Positions 17,094-26,557 are shown, counted from the stretch's first letter. The stretch: DNA of 32,022 nt from an uncultured Eubacteriales bacterium (GCA_949288175.1 CASEIV010000004.1:1-32022); one strand, 5' to 3'. The notes: generated from the letters alone by a model not told the origin. Numbers and translations: made by a program.

Positions 17094-20000
17094 TTATTCT
17101 ACACTTTTCAAACTTCCTATCATGTCAATTTTCTTTAATGCAAAATAAGTAACAATATTGACAATAATTGAAAATACAAATGTAATAACTGTTGCATAAA
17201 GATAACTAATTGGATGAATAACTTTTTCGAATCGTAAGATATTAATTTCACAAGTTCCCAAAATATAGAAATTCAAGAAATATCCTGCAACTAATCCTAA
17301 TAGGATTCCAATAATCGTTAAAATGACAGTTTCTCTTGTCACATAATCATACACTTCTCTATCATAAAATCCTAATACCTTTATGGTTGCTAATTCTCTA
17401 ATTCTTTCGCCTATATTAATATTTGACAAATTATATAACACAACAAATGCCAATAATCCAGCAGATACAATTAAAATAACCACAACATAATTTAATGAAT
17501 TCATTGTATCATCTAATGTCTTCATAGTTGTTGTTGTTAAGGTAACTGTTGACACTTCATTTTTTGCTACCATTTCCTGCATTACTGCTTCTTCTTGTTC
17601 TTCACTTAAGTTGTTATCTTGAATCAATAATACATTTGTATGATAAGTTTCTCCAAATACTTGTTGATACAATTCTTTTGACATATATACATAATGGCTA
17701 ATATAATTTTCTGTTATCCCTGCTACCTTGATTTCTTTTTCTACATCATCAGCAGTTGTTACCTTTATCATGTCTCCTACTTTTGCATTAATTAACTCTG
17801 CTAGTTTATCTGTTATAATAATACCTTCTTCTGATAATGTAAATGGTTCTTCTGTTTTGACATCTCTTAATTTAATCATTTTGTCTATCTCTTGATTATT
17901 ACTTGGAACCACAATTTGAGCAGTCTCATTATAGTTATCTTTTCCTGCTGTTCCAGATTCCATATAGGTTTCTACTACTTCTTGTATATCTTCTTTTTGT
18001 TTTAAATTTTCTATATATGTGTTTTTTTGTTCTTCTGTTAAAGCTGTTTTTAAACTTACTAACATATCATAATGACATATATCTTCATATTGATTTGGTA
18101 AAATGGAAGCTATGGAATCTTTTATACCAAATCCTGCTAATATCAAAGATGTACACCCCATGATACCAATAATGGTCATTAAAAATCTCTTTTTATATCT
18201 AAAGATATTTCTTACGGTTACTTTATGTGAAAATTTTAATCGTTTCCAAATAAAACCTACTCTTTCTAGCAATACCCTTTTCCCATATTTTGGTGCTTTT
18301 GGTCTTAATAATGTTGCTGGTGTTTCCTTCACTTCTTTTAGGATGGTATATAATGTTGCTCCCACAATACATATATAAATCAATCCTAATCCCATTGAAG
18401 AATATTGATGATTAAATGATACAATAAATTCTGGTAAGGTATACATCATTTCATACATATCCCATATAATTCTAGGTAATAACTGGAATCCAATATTCAT
18501 TCCAATAACGCCACCAATGATACAAGCCAAACTAGAATAAATTAAATATTTTAGCATGATGTGGAATTTATTATATCCTAATGCTTTCAATGTTCCTATT
18601 TCTTGTCTTTCTTCTTCTACCATCCTTGTCATAGAAGTTAATGAAACTAAGGCTGCAATTGCAAAAAATACTATTGGGAATACAACACTTAGATTTTCTA
18701 TACTTTGTGTATCTTGGATATAACTACTATATCCTGCATTTTGTTGTCTATCCAATATATACCACTTGGCTTTTTCTATTTCTGAAACCTTTTCTCTGGC
18801 ATCAATCAACTTTCCTTCTGCTTCTTCTATTTTACGATTAAATTCTGCTCTTGCTTCTTCTAGTTCTGCTTCTGCACTCTCAATTTCTTGTTTTGAAGCT
18901 TCTAATTCTTTTCTAGCATTTGCAATTTGTGCATAAGTCCTATTTTTTGTTTGTTGTAATGTAGCTTCTTGACTTTGAATTTGATTTCTTGCACTATCGA
19001 TTTGTGCTTCTGCATTTTGTAGTTCCTGTCTTCCACTTGCAATTTGATTGTCAATTTGTATAATCCCTGATTCTACTGATTGTTTATTGGTTTCATATAC
19101 CTGTTTTGTTGCTTGCAACTTTGCAATTTCTTGATTGATAGCTACAATTTCTTCTTCTGTTTCTGCATTTTCTAATTGTGCTTGTTTTTCAGCTATAGCA
19201 TTATCTGTAATCTTAATCGCATTATTGATATTTTCTAATGTGCTTTGTAAACCTGCCTTTTGATTTTCTGCTTCTTCAAATCCTTTTTCTGCCTCAATTT
19301 TTTCATTATTTAATCGAAGCGCATTTTCTGCCACTTCCGTTTTTGCCGATTCTATTTTTGCTTCAGCATTCTTAAACTCTTGATTTGCTGTACGTTCATT
19401 GCTATTAATTTCTGCTTCTCCAGATTCTATTTGTGCTTTTCCTTCATTAATTTTATTTTCTGCATCTTGAAGCTCAGTTTCTCCATTTTGTTTTTCCGTA
19501 TTAAACTCTTCTTCTGCTTTTGTAATTTCGGCATTTGCTTCATCAATTAATTCTTGATATCTTGCATTTTCTCTTTCTTCTTTTATTTCTTCAATTTTGT
19601 CTTTGCTTTCTTCTACATAATCTTCATATTTACTACTTCCTGATTGATATTTATCACGATTCTCTAAAGTGATATAAATTTCTGTATATGCTTCTGAACT
19701 CACATTTTCTCTATTGACATAGATATAATAATCAATCACACCTGTTCCTAATTTTGTACTTCCTCTTTCTCTTGATATGTATAAAGGACTTTCTACCACA
19801 CCTACAATTTTTAGAGTTTTATTTTTTAAATATGCCGTCTCTTCTCCATCTGTTGTCCCTGTATTTTCTATTTTTTCAGGCTCTATTTCAATATAATCTC
19901 CTATCTTTTTACCTGTTCCTTCTAAGAAATCTTTTTCAACTACACATTCATCTATATTTTCTGGCATATTTCCTTCTACCAAAACAGGTGTATTTACATT

Positions 20001-20336
20001 ATCTACACACAAAATTTTTGAAACAATTTCTTTTTCATTTGTTTTAATTAATCCATCTCTACTATATGTACCATATACATTTTCAACATTTTCTATATTT
20101 GCCAATGCCTCTAAGTCATTATCTGTTAATCCAAGTGTCGACATGACTTCTATATCATACACATTCTGATTTTTGTAATATGTATCAATGGAATCTACCA
20201 TGTCTGGTGAAGATGCCCTTAATCCTGCAAAGAAACCTACACCTAATAAAGCCATGAGTAAAATGGAGATAAATCGTTTATAGGATTTCTTGATTTCTTT
20301 AAAAGTATCTTTTAGTAATGCTTTTTTTATTTTCAC
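17094..20336 (-). CDS. ABC transporter permease, FtsX/MacB type, with coiled-coil insert
   Basis: The protein of about 1080 residues has an N-terminal membrane helix (about 22-42), a large extracytoplasmic domain, a long Glu/Gln/Ala-rich coiled coil (about 265-525), an FtsX-like three-helix domain (about 550-690), a second extracytoplasmic domain beginning after a helix near 725-745, and a final FtsX-like helix set (about 960-1075) with the typical ERIRELATIKVLGF loop. Such duplicated permeases transmit ATPase movement across the membrane in lipid or peptide export or in envelope remodelling; the cargo is unknown. GTG at 20336 is preferred because GGAGG lies 8 nt upstream; in-frame ATG codons upstream overlap or precede that site. 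It follows its ATPase by about 41 bp. Confidence 0.9.
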   Translation of the reverse strand: MKIKKALLKDTFKEIKKSYKRFISILLMALLGVGFFAGLRASSPDMVDSIDTYYKNQNVYDIEVMSTLGLTDNDLEALANIENVENVYGTYSRDGLIKTNEKEIVSKILCVDNVNTPVLVEGNMPENIDECVVEKDFLEGTGKKIGDYIEIEPEKIENTGTTDGEETAYLKNKTLKIVGVVESPLYISRERGSTKLGTGVIDYYIYVNRENVSSEAYTEIYITLENRDKYQSGSSKYEDYVEESKDKIEEIKEERENARYQELIDEANAEITKAEEEFNTEKQNGETELQDAENKINEGKAQIESGEAEINSNERTANQEFKNAEAKIESAKTEVAENALRLNNEKIEAEKGFEEAENQKAGLQSTLENINNAIKITDNAIAEKQAQLENAETEEEIVAINQEIAKLQATKQVYETNKQSVESGIIQIDNQIASGRQELQNAEAQIDSARNQIQSQEATLQQTKNRTYAQIANARKELEASKQEIESAEAELEEARAEFNRKIEEAEGKLIDAREKVSEIEKAKWYILDRQQNAGYSSYIQDTQSIENLSVVFPIVFFAIAALVSLTSMTRMVEEERQEIGTLKALGYNKFHIMLKYLIYSSLACIIGGVIGMNIGFQLLPRIIWDMYEMMYTLPEFIVSFNHQYSSMGLGLIYICIVGATLYTILKEVKETPATLLRPKAPKYGKRVLLERVGFIWKRLKFSHKVTVRNIFRYKKRFLMTIIGIMGCTSLILAGFGIKDSIASILPNQYEDICHYDMLVSLKTALTEEQKNTYIENLKQKEDIQEVVETYMESGTAGKDNYNETAQIVVPSNNQEIDKMIKLRDVKTEEPFTLSEEGIIITDKLAELINAKVGDMIKVTTADDVEKEIKVAGITENYISHYVYMSKELYQQVFGETYHTNVLLIQDNNLSEEQEEAVMQEMVAKNEVSTVTLTTTTMKTLDDTMNSLNYVVVILIVSAGLLAFVVLYNLSNINIGERIRELATIKVLGFYDREVYDYVTRETVILTIIGILLGLVAGYFLNFYILGTCEINILRFEKVIHPISYLYATVITFVFSIIVNIVTYFALKKIDMIGSLKSVE

Positions 20337-20377
20337 GCGCATCACCTCCAATATTCAATTTTGTCTAATTGGGAACA

Positions 20378-21079
20378 CTACCATTCTATATTTTCTACTG
20401 GAATCGGATTTTGATTACTTTCGATACTTTCTGCTGTTCCATTTTTAAATCTGATAATTTTATCTGCCATTGGTGCAATAGCTGCATTATGGGTTATGAT
20501 AATAACCGTCATATTTTCTTTTCTTGCTGTATCTTGCAGTAATTTTAAAATTTGTTTTCCTGTTTTATAATCTAAAGCACCTGTTGGTTCATCACATAAT
20601 AACAATTTAGGATTTTTAGCAATGGCTCTTGCAATGGCCACCCTTTGTTGTTCTCCTCCTGATAATTGAGATGGGAAATTCTTTTTTCTGTCTGCTAATC
20701 CCACTTTTTCCATAACTTCATCTGGACTTAAGGAATCTTTACAAATTTGAGTTGCTAATTCCACATTTTCAATGGCTGTTAGATTTTGTACTAAGTTATA
20801 GAACTGAAATACAAATCCAATGTCTTCTCTCCTATATTTAATTAATTGTTTATTTTTTAATTTTGCTACATTTTTTCCATCAACAATGACATCTCCTGAG
20901 GTAACACTATCCATACCTCCTAATATATTTAAGGCCGTTGTTTTTCCTGCTCCTGATGGTCCGACAACAACAACTAATTCTCCTTTTTCTATTGAAAAGT
21001 TTGTATTATTTAAGGCTTTTATGATAATTTCTCCCATTTTGTATTCTTTACAAACATTTTTAAATTCTATATATGCCAT
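20378..21079 (-). CDS. ABC transporter ATP-binding protein (MacB/LolD type)
   Basis: This 233-residue protein is a complete ABC ATPase with Walker A GPSGAGKT near 41-48, the Q-loop region [14 protein letters not shown], signature [14 protein letters not shown] near 139, Walker [13 protein letters not shown] near 160 and the switch histidine in IIITHN. Residues [14 protein letters not shown] and PTGALD are typical of the MacB/LolD subfamily, whose partners are FtsX-type permeases such as the gene directly downstream. It supplies ATP power at the inner face of the membrane. GGGAG precedes the ATG. Confidence 0.95.
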   Translation of the reverse strand: MAYIEFKNVCKEYKMGEIIIKALNNTNFSIEKGELVVVVGPSGAGKTTALNILGGMDSVTSGDVIVDGKNVAKLKNKQLIKYRREDIGFVFQFYNLVQNLTAIENVELATQICKDSLSPDEVMEKVGLADRKKNFPSQLSGGEQQRVAIARAIAKNPKLLLCDEPTGALDYKTGKQILKLLQDTARKENMTVIIITHNAAIAPMADKIIRFKNGTAESIESNQNPIPVENIEW

Positions 21080-21178
21080 ATAATCTCTCCCTTCTTTAAG
21101 AGATTTTGTTATTTATTCAGATTTTTATCTGTAATAGCAATTTATTTACAAAAAATGATTATTTATTTTTCTAATGAC

Positions 21179-21187
21179 ATTATATCA
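21179..21187 (-). promoter_or_regulatory. Candidate promoter of the ABC transporter operon (extended -10)
   Basis: On the minus strand TGATATAAT (21187-21179) is a perfect -10 box with a TGn extension, about 100 bp upstream of the ATPase start. There is no convincing -35 box, as is common for extended -10 promoters. The long 5' leader has only a minor hairpin (GATTTTTATC-like repeats near 21119-21130). Confidence 0.5.
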
Positions 21188-21257
21188 TATTGAAATAAAA
21201 AGTAGAAGAAATTTTTTCCATTTTAAATGTAAATTTTAAGTGAACTTTGAGATTCGT

Positions 21258-22256
21258 TCACACCATATATTCAATTCTATTATCCTTAAAATATTTCTGC
21301 ATTTCTTCTAATAAAAACTGTTTTCCCTCTTCTCTTAAATCTGTTTTATACATATATTTTCCTTTTCCTCTTCCCTGCATTTTTTCTTTATCATAAATTT
21401 GAATTGCATTTGGAAAAGCTTCTTCATTAATTTTCGTATGGACAAAACTATATGTCATAAAAATAATTTCAAAAAATACTTGTTTCTTTGCTTTTTTAGA
21501 TAATTTACTATTTAATTCTATGATTAATTCTTTATATAATATTTTCCAATTTTCAACCATAATCACAGGTGCAATTAATATTCCTACTTTATATCCTGCT
21601 TCACTTAACTTATTAATTGCTTCAATCCTTTCTTCTAATCTTGAAGTTCCAAACTCAACACGATTAATGATTTCTTTTGGATTCACACTCATTCTAATAA
21701 TGACTTTTCCTCTATGATCCAAATCCAATATATCATCTACCATAGAAAATTTCGTTGGTAATGTTAGAAATCCTTTTTTTGCATTTTTAAAATTTTCAAT
21801 TGTCCAAACTAAATTATTCGTAATGGTATTTTCTAATATTAAATCACTGTTACTACCAATTTCAAAGGTTAATTCTTTTTCCGAAGTTTCACTGGTTCTA
21901 ATAATTTTTTCTAACATCTTTTCTCTATTTACAAATAGGCGTAAATAGGCGCATTTGTTATAATTACATACTAAATAACAATACATACAGGCAGCTGTAC
22001 AACCTGAAGAAGTATATGGAACTAAAAAATCTGAAGTTTTATGATTCGGAACAAATTTATGTGTTTTCCTAATACCAATAATTAAATTTCGTTTCATATC
22101 CATAAATTCTTTATTGGATTTTTTTTGCATCTCTTCTATATGATTATGATTTTCTATTTCTATCTTTGGCACTTCTTTATATTTTTCCATTAATTCTTTT
22201 CCTAATGGATAATTCACAATATCTTTTTCAAAATAAATCGCCTTCGGTTTAAACAT
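21258..22256 (-). CDS. Spore photoproduct lyase family radical SAM protein
   Basis: The 332-residue protein matches the SPL family along its whole length: the opening KAIYFEKDIVNYPLGKEL, the radical SAM cluster motif CTAACMYC (C86, C90, C93), YLRLFVN, FEIGSNSD near 131-138, FGTSRLEERIEAINKLSEAG, IAPVIMVENW, and a C-terminal GKGKYMY. SPL uses an iron-sulfur cluster and S-adenosylmethionine to reverse the spore-specific thymine dimer in DNA. In Bacillus-type enzymes the hydrogen-donor Cys sits in a CTSD motif; here the aligned motif is SNSD (S135), so the donor Cys is missing at that place. Extra Cys at 97 and 102 are present. AAAGGA precedes the ATG. It is the last gene of the thyX group. Confidence 0.85.
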   Translation of the reverse strand: MFKPKAIYFEKDIVNYPLGKELMEKYKEVPKIEIENHNHIEEMQKKSNKEFMDMKRNLIIGIRKTHKFVPNHKTSDFLVPYTSSGCTAACMYCYLVCNYNKCAYLRLFVNREKMLEKIIRTSETSEKELTFEIGSNSDLILENTITNNLVWTIENFKNAKKGFLTLPTKFSMVDDILDLDHRGKVIIRMSVNPKEIINRVEFGTSRLEERIEAINKLSEAGYKVGILIAPVIMVENWKILYKELIIELNSKLSKKAKKQVFFEIIFMTYSFVHTKINEEAFPNAIQIYDKEKMQGRGKGKYMYKTDLREEGKQFLLEEMQKYFKDNRIEYMV

Positions 22257-22304
22257 CTAAATCATCCTTTCATGACTTAGTTTAACCGAAAGCGAACTTT
22301 TTAT

Positions 22305-22547
22305 TTATCTTTTTTCATATGTTACATAAGTATATGTAAAATCATTTTCTTCATCCTTTGGTCCTTTTTCTCTACTGATTTCTTTCCATTTTTCTTCATC
22401 TATTCTAGGAAAGAACACATCTCCATCAAATTCTTTATCTATCTCTGTTACATACATTTTTTTAACATATGGCATTAGCAAATTATAAATCACTGCTCCA
22501 CCTATGACAAATGCTTCTTCTTCATTTTCTATATATTCTTGTATTCC
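22305..22547 (-). pseudogene. Dihydrofolate reductase remnant (C-terminal half only)
   Basis: Read in one frame from about 22547, this gives about 80 residues that match the C-terminal half of DHFR: EEAFVIGGAVIYNLLMPYV, KKMYVTEIDKEFDGDVFFP, WKEISREKG and a final YTYVTYEKR. The N-terminal half, which holds the folate-binding Asp/Glu and substrate loop, is absent. A stop codon lies in frame at 22548-22550, and the upstream DNA is the end of the PHP gene read in another frame. The only start available is a GTG at 22493. This looks like a deletion that removed the 5' half of folA. ThyX upstream returns tetrahydrofolate directly, so DHFR may be dispensable. Confidence 0.85.
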
Positions 22548-23422
22548 TTATTTATTTTATTTATCCAATTTAATATTACTTCTTTTGGTATTTGCAAATT
22601 TCCTCTTCCGTTTCCCATCTTTATATCTGGTTTTGGAATTCCATGAAAATCTGTTCCTCCTGATATATATAAATTATACTTTTTTGTGCAATTTATCATT
22701 GTTCGTTTCTGTTCTTCTGTAAAAGTAGAATAATAACATTCTATACCATCTAATTGATATGTATTAGCTATATATTCCACCATTTTTTCTACGTTATCAA
22801 TAGGATATATATATGGATGTGCTAAAAAAGCAAGACCTTTTGCTTCATGAATTTTTTCTAATAATCCTTGTATACCGATAAAGTCTTTATTTTCATCTAT
22901 ATAAAATATACTGTTTTTATTACATTGTTCTGCTCTATAAAAATTCGGTTCTAATGATATATGATGTTTCCTCATTATTTCTTTATTTTCAGAATATTTT
23001 AATAATTCTGTTTCAAAAACAGCAGATGCATAACTATGATTATCTATCAGTTTTAAATTCTCATCAAAAACCAAACCTACTTTTTTCCCTTGTTTCTTTA
23101 AATATTCTAAATAGTTCTTTTGCACTCCCATGATATGATTGTTTTCAAAATATTGTTTGATTATATTTAAATCAAATCCATATCCTAAAATTTCAATAGG
23201 TATATGAAATTCTTCTAAATAACACTTAAATTCACATCCTACGATAATATTCCCTTTATAGTAATTTTTTATATTCATATTTTCTAATTCTTTATATGCA
23301 TTCACACAATCATGGTCTGTAATCGATATGTATTCTAAATTCTTATTTTCAGCTTCTTGTAAAATTTCTTTTACGGTATAACTACCATCAGAATATGTAC
23401 TATGTATATGTAAATCAATCAA
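22529..23422 (-). CDS. PHP domain metal-dependent phosphoesterase
   Basis: The 297-residue protein has the four PHP metal-binding motifs: MIDLHIHSTYSDGS, ISITDHD, FLAHPYIYPI and YISGGTDFHG. It is closest in layout to the small stand-alone PHP enzymes that hydrolyse nucleotide or sugar phosphates (for example 3',5'-nucleoside bisphosphate phosphatase); the substrate cannot be assigned. It starts at a TTG with GAGG about 12 nt upstream, only 7 bp after thyX, so it is coupled to it. Its last codons (KEYKNI and the TAG stop) lie on DNA that in another frame continues into the DHFR remnant, so the very C-terminus may be a product of the deletion junction. Confidence 0.9.
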   Translation of the reverse strand: MIDLHIHSTYSDGSYTVKEILQEAENKNLEYISITDHDCVNAYKELENMNIKNYYKGNIIVGCEFKCYLEEFHIPIEILGYGFDLNIIKQYFENNHIMGVQKNYLEYLKKQGKKVGLVFDENLKLIDNHSYASAVFETELLKYSENKEIMRKHHISLEPNFYRAEQCNKNSIFYIDENKDFIGIQGLLEKIHEAKGLAFLAHPYIYPIDNVEKMVEYIANTYQLDGIECYYSTFTEEQKRTMINCTKKYNLYISGGTDFHGIPKPDIKMGNGRGNLQIPKEVILNWINKINKEYKNI

Positions 23423-23429
23423 ATTAATT

Positions 23430-24101
23430 TTACACCTCTTCTTCTACAGATATTTTAGCATAATATTCTGGTTTAAATTCTTCATCATATTTTACATCTC
23501 CAAATATTTCTGGCATTTCTTCTTTAAAATATTTTAATAAAGGAATTAATACTTGTCTAATAGATGGATGTACATGATTTGTTGTTCTTAAAGCTAGAAT
23601 ATGTTTCCATTCTCTTATATTGGCTGTCATTGTATATTCAGCTGCTGTTGAATGTGGTAATATTTCTCTACACATATCTGTTGTAGCTCCTAATTCTTTC
23701 ATTTTTATATATCCATTTTCTATTTCTTGCATTGTTTTTTTCCATATTTCATACATTTCTTTATTTTCCATATATATAGGATTCATGAATGCAATTTCAT
23801 TTCCATATTTGTCTTTATCATAACTACAATATCTTGTTGATTCTATTGAAAAGCTTGCAAATCTATGTCTTGTTAAATCTTTATAAGAGCCTACATCACT
23901 ATAAATTCTAACGGTCACCTTCTCATGTTCTAATACAGATTCATGTCCTCTTGTGATACAATTTGTTAATAATTTCTTATAACTGTCCTCTGTAATTTTC
24001 CCTTCTGAACGATAACAAGTTCTACAAGCTCTTTCTATTCTTTTCATTATCTTTTTTCCATCAATTTTTTCCACTTTTATCCATGGTTCTACAATTCTCA
24101 T
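23430..24101 (-). CDS. thyX: FAD-dependent thymidylate synthase ThyX
   Basis: The 223-residue protein has the ThyX signature RHRFASFSIESTRY (about 77-90, RHRX7S) plus GHESVLEHEKVTV and ANIREWKHILALR. It methylates dUMP to dTMP with methylene-tetrahydrofolate and NADPH via FAD, releasing tetrahydrofolate rather than dihydrofolate. It shares no sequence with ThyA. AGGAGG precedes the ATG, and a clear promoter lies upstream, making it the first gene of the unit thyX, PHP, DHFR remnant, SPL-like. folC is just upstream on the same strand. Confidence 0.97.
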   Translation of the reverse strand: MRIVEPWIKVEKIDGKKIMKRIERACRTCYRSEGKITEDSYKKLLTNCITRGHESVLEHEKVTVRIYSDVGSYKDLTRHRFASFSIESTRYCSYDKDKYGNEIAFMNPIYMENKEMYEIWKKTMQEIENGYIKMKELGATTDMCREILPHSTAAEYTMTANIREWKHILALRTTNHVHPSIRQVLIPLLKYFKEEMPEIFGDVKYDEEFKPEYYAKISVEEEV

Positions 24102-24129
24102 TTTATTTCTACCTCCTATAATTTTTTTT

Positions 24130-24158
24130 ACTATATCAAACTTTGTATTTTTTTACAA
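24130..24158 (-). promoter_or_regulatory. thyX promoter
   Basis: On the minus strand TTGTAA (24158-24153) and TATAGT (24135-24130) are 17 bp apart, about 29 bp upstream of the thyX start. The spacing is ideal and the -10 box matches five of six bases. Confidence 0.7.
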
Positions 24159-24232
24159 GTTCTTTTACTAATAATTTGTATAAGTTTAACAATAAAAAAG
24201 AAGAAAATATCCGCCCTTATTTTATATATTCT

Positions 24233-25492
24233 TTAAAAATTTTTAATATCGCTATAAATATAAAATGAACCAACGACAAAAGAAACACAATCTGTTTTTT
24301 CTTTGCAAAATTGTATTGCTTTTTCTAATTCCATTTCATACATCTCTGCTTTATCATTTCGTTTTTGAGCATATTCATACATGAGATGTTTATCTGTAAA
24401 TAAGTTCTGATCATTTCCATCTGTAAAAATGTATACATTATCTTTGTCTAAAATATCTTCTATGATTTTGTAATAATCTTTAGATTTTAACACAGAAATC
24501 ACATATATTTTCTTAGCATTTTTATAATACAAATCTATTGTTTCTTTAAGATTTTCTATCGCTTGTTCATTATGTCCCCCATCAAATATCATTGTTGGAT
24601 TTTGATGAATCACTTCAAATCTTGCTTTATGAATAACCGTTTTTAATCCATTTTTTATCATTTCTTCTGAAAGAAAATATCCGTTTTTATTTAATATGTC
24701 ACAACACTCTAATACTAATGCAGCATTTTGTATTTGTCTTTTTCCTTTTAAATTTACTTCTATGTCATGATATTGTTTATAATAAAATATCTCTCTATCA
24801 TTTTTCAATCTCTGATTCTTTATTTCTGATTGTTTTACCCTATGTAATGTATTATGTTTTTCTTTACAAGTTTCTGCAATGATATGATTTATATTTGGCT
24901 CTTGCTCCATATAGACTGTCTCAGAATTTTCCTTAATAATCCCTGCTTTTTGTCTAGCAATCTCTTCTAATGTATTTCCAAGAATTTTCATATGATCATA
25001 TCCAATAGAACTGATAATTGAAATCATTGGATGAATGATATTTGTACTATCATACAAACCTCCAAAACCTACTTCCATTAAAACAATGTCTACATTTTGT
25101 TTATAAAAATATATAAATGCAATCATTGTGAAGAACTCAAAAAAATTCAATTCTATATTTTCGTCTTCAATGATTGATTGTACTTCTCCAAAAATTTCTT
25201 GTATTTCTTCATCTCTAATATATTCTCCATTGATACTAATTCTTTCATTGTAACAAACCAAATGTGGTGAAATAAATTTTCCAACTTTTAGATTAGATTT
25301 TGTCAAAATACTATTTAGCATTTCAATAACACTACCTTTTCCATTGGTTCCTGTTACATGTATATATTTTAAATTATCTTGTGGATTTCCTAGTTTTTCC
25401 ATTATCCTTTTCATCTTTTCGACAGATTGATTTTCTGTTTTTACTTTTGGTTTTTCTTCTAATAGATTTTGTATATATGCTTGTACGTCCAT
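24233..25492 (-). CDS. folC: Folylpolyglutamate synthase / dihydrofolate synthase FolC
   Basis: The 419-residue protein has the Mur-ligase family P-loop HVTGTNGKGS (about 46-55), the folate-linked FISPHLVCYNERISING motif, the DIVLMEVGFGGLYDSTN motif and IFDGGHNEQA near 310. It adds glutamate residues to folates (and often to dihydropteroate) in an ATP-dependent reaction in the cytosol. AAAGGG lies upstream of the ATG. In a cell that has lost DHFR, folate glutamylation would still be needed for ThyX and one-carbon reactions. A weak imperfect hairpin with a T-rich tail follows the stop codon. Confidence 0.95.
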   Translation of the reverse strand: MDVQAYIQNLLEEKPKVKTENQSVEKMKRIMEKLGNPQDNLKYIHVTGTNGKGSVIEMLNSILTKSNLKVGKFISPHLVCYNERISINGEYIRDEEIQEIFGEVQSIIEDENIELNFFEFFTMIAFIYFYKQNVDIVLMEVGFGGLYDSTNIIHPMISIISSIGYDHMKILGNTLEEIARQKAGIIKENSETVYMEQEPNINHIIAETCKEKHNTLHRVKQSEIKNQRLKNDREIFYYKQYHDIEVNLKGKRQIQNAALVLECCDILNKNGYFLSEEMIKNGLKTVIHKARFEVIHQNPTMIFDGGHNEQAIENLKETIDLYYKNAKKIYVISVLKSKDYYKIIEDILDKDNVYIFTDGNDQNLFTDKHLMYEYAQKRNDKAEMYEMELEKAIQFCKEKTDCVSFVVGSFYIYSDIKNF

Positions 25493-25564
25493 TTTCTTCT
25501 CATCCCTTTCTCAAACCACAACTTTGCCTGCCTAACCCAAACGCAATGATATCTCAAACATTTT

Positions 25565-26449
25565 TCAATTATCCCATTTGGGAACATACTCCTCTTCATG
25601 TTCTCCTAATTCTTGCATATATCCATTTTTGATATCTAAATCAAACACATAATTTTCAATTTCTTGATACTCGTCTTTTGTTAATTTTCTATTTAAATCT
25701 TCCATTTCTTTTGCTTTATATGTAGGAAAATATTGTGCCATAACATCAATATATACTTGTTCATCCATATTTTCTTTAAGCCATTTTAAAATTTTCTTAC
25801 TATTTTCTATGTTATTTGGCAATACCAAATGTCTTATCATGACACCTTTTTGTATCATACCTTTGTTATTAAATTTAGGACTTCCTACTTGTCTATACAT
25901 TTCTTGAATTGCTCTTGTGGCAATTTCAAAATAGTTATCCACTTTAGAATATTTTTTTCCAATTTCATTATCATAATATTTTAAATCTGGTAAATATACA
26001 TCTATATATCCTTCTAATAGATTTAATATTTCGATATTTTCATATCCATTTGTATTATATATAATTGGAATCTTTAGTCCTTGTTTCTTTGCTATTTTAA
26101 TTGCCTCTATAATCTGAAGTGCATAACTAGTTGGTGTTACCAAATTTATATTTTCTGCTTGTCTATTTTGTTGCTCTATAAATATATTTGCCAATTCTTT
26201 TATTGAAATTTCTTTTCCCTTACCTTGTTGACTAATTTCATAATTTTGGCAATACACACAATTCAAATTACAATTTGAAAAAAACACAGTTCCTGAACCG
26301 TGTTCTCCACTTATGCAAGGTTCTTCAAAATGATGAATAGAATACAATCCTATTTTTATTTTATCTGTACTTTTGCATCTACCAATTTCACCTTTCGTTC
26401 GATTAACACCACATCTATGTGGACATATTTCACATTTTGTTAAATCCAT
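25565..26449 (-). CDS. PflX-like radical SAM protein (pyruvate formate-lyase activating enzyme-like)
   Basis: The 294-residue protein contains an N-terminal Cys-rich segment CEICPHRCGVNR...GRCK (about 6-26), the radical SAM motif CNLNCVYCQN near 60-69, and the family blocks NLVTPTSYA, YNTNGYE, DVYLPDLKYYDN and GVMIRHLVLP. This is the COG1313 (PflX) type; despite its name its target is not experimentally fixed, and no pyruvate formate-lyase gene is adjacent. GAGGGAG lies 4 nt before the ATG. It is followed by folC after a 72-bp gap. Confidence 0.88.
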   Translation of the reverse strand: MDLTKCEICPHRCGVNRTKGEIGRCKSTDKIKIGLYSIHHFEEPCISGEHGSGTVFFSNCNLNCVYCQNYEISQQGKGKEISIKELANIFIEQQNRQAENINLVTPTSYALQIIEAIKIAKKQGLKIPIIYNTNGYENIEILNLLEGYIDVYLPDLKYYDNEIGKKYSKVDNYFEIATRAIQEMYRQVGSPKFNNKGMIQKGVMIRHLVLPNNIENSKKILKWLKENMDEQVYIDVMAQYFPTYKAKEMEDLNRKLTKDEYQEIENYVFDLDIKNGYMQELGEHEEEYVPKWDN

Positions 26450-26557
26450 TCTACTCCCTCAATTGCTATATTTTAATTTTTCCTTAATCTTCACAAATTC
26501 GTGAAAAATTTTATATTTTCCCCCGAAAAAATTTGTAACGACTTTTTTATCTCTTTT
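26450..26557. other. Short AT-rich gap with a small hairpin
   Basis: The gap holds TTCAC and GTGAA arms (about 26494-26513, with flanking ACAAATT/AATTTGT complementarity). It could be a weak terminator after the membrane-anchored protein gene, but there is no clean T-run. Confidence 0.35.

Noticed and set aside
25565..26449. Naming the radical SAM gene pflA
   Set aside because: The N-terminal Cys-rich segment and family blocks fit the PflX group, and there is no pyruvate formate-lyase gene nearby.
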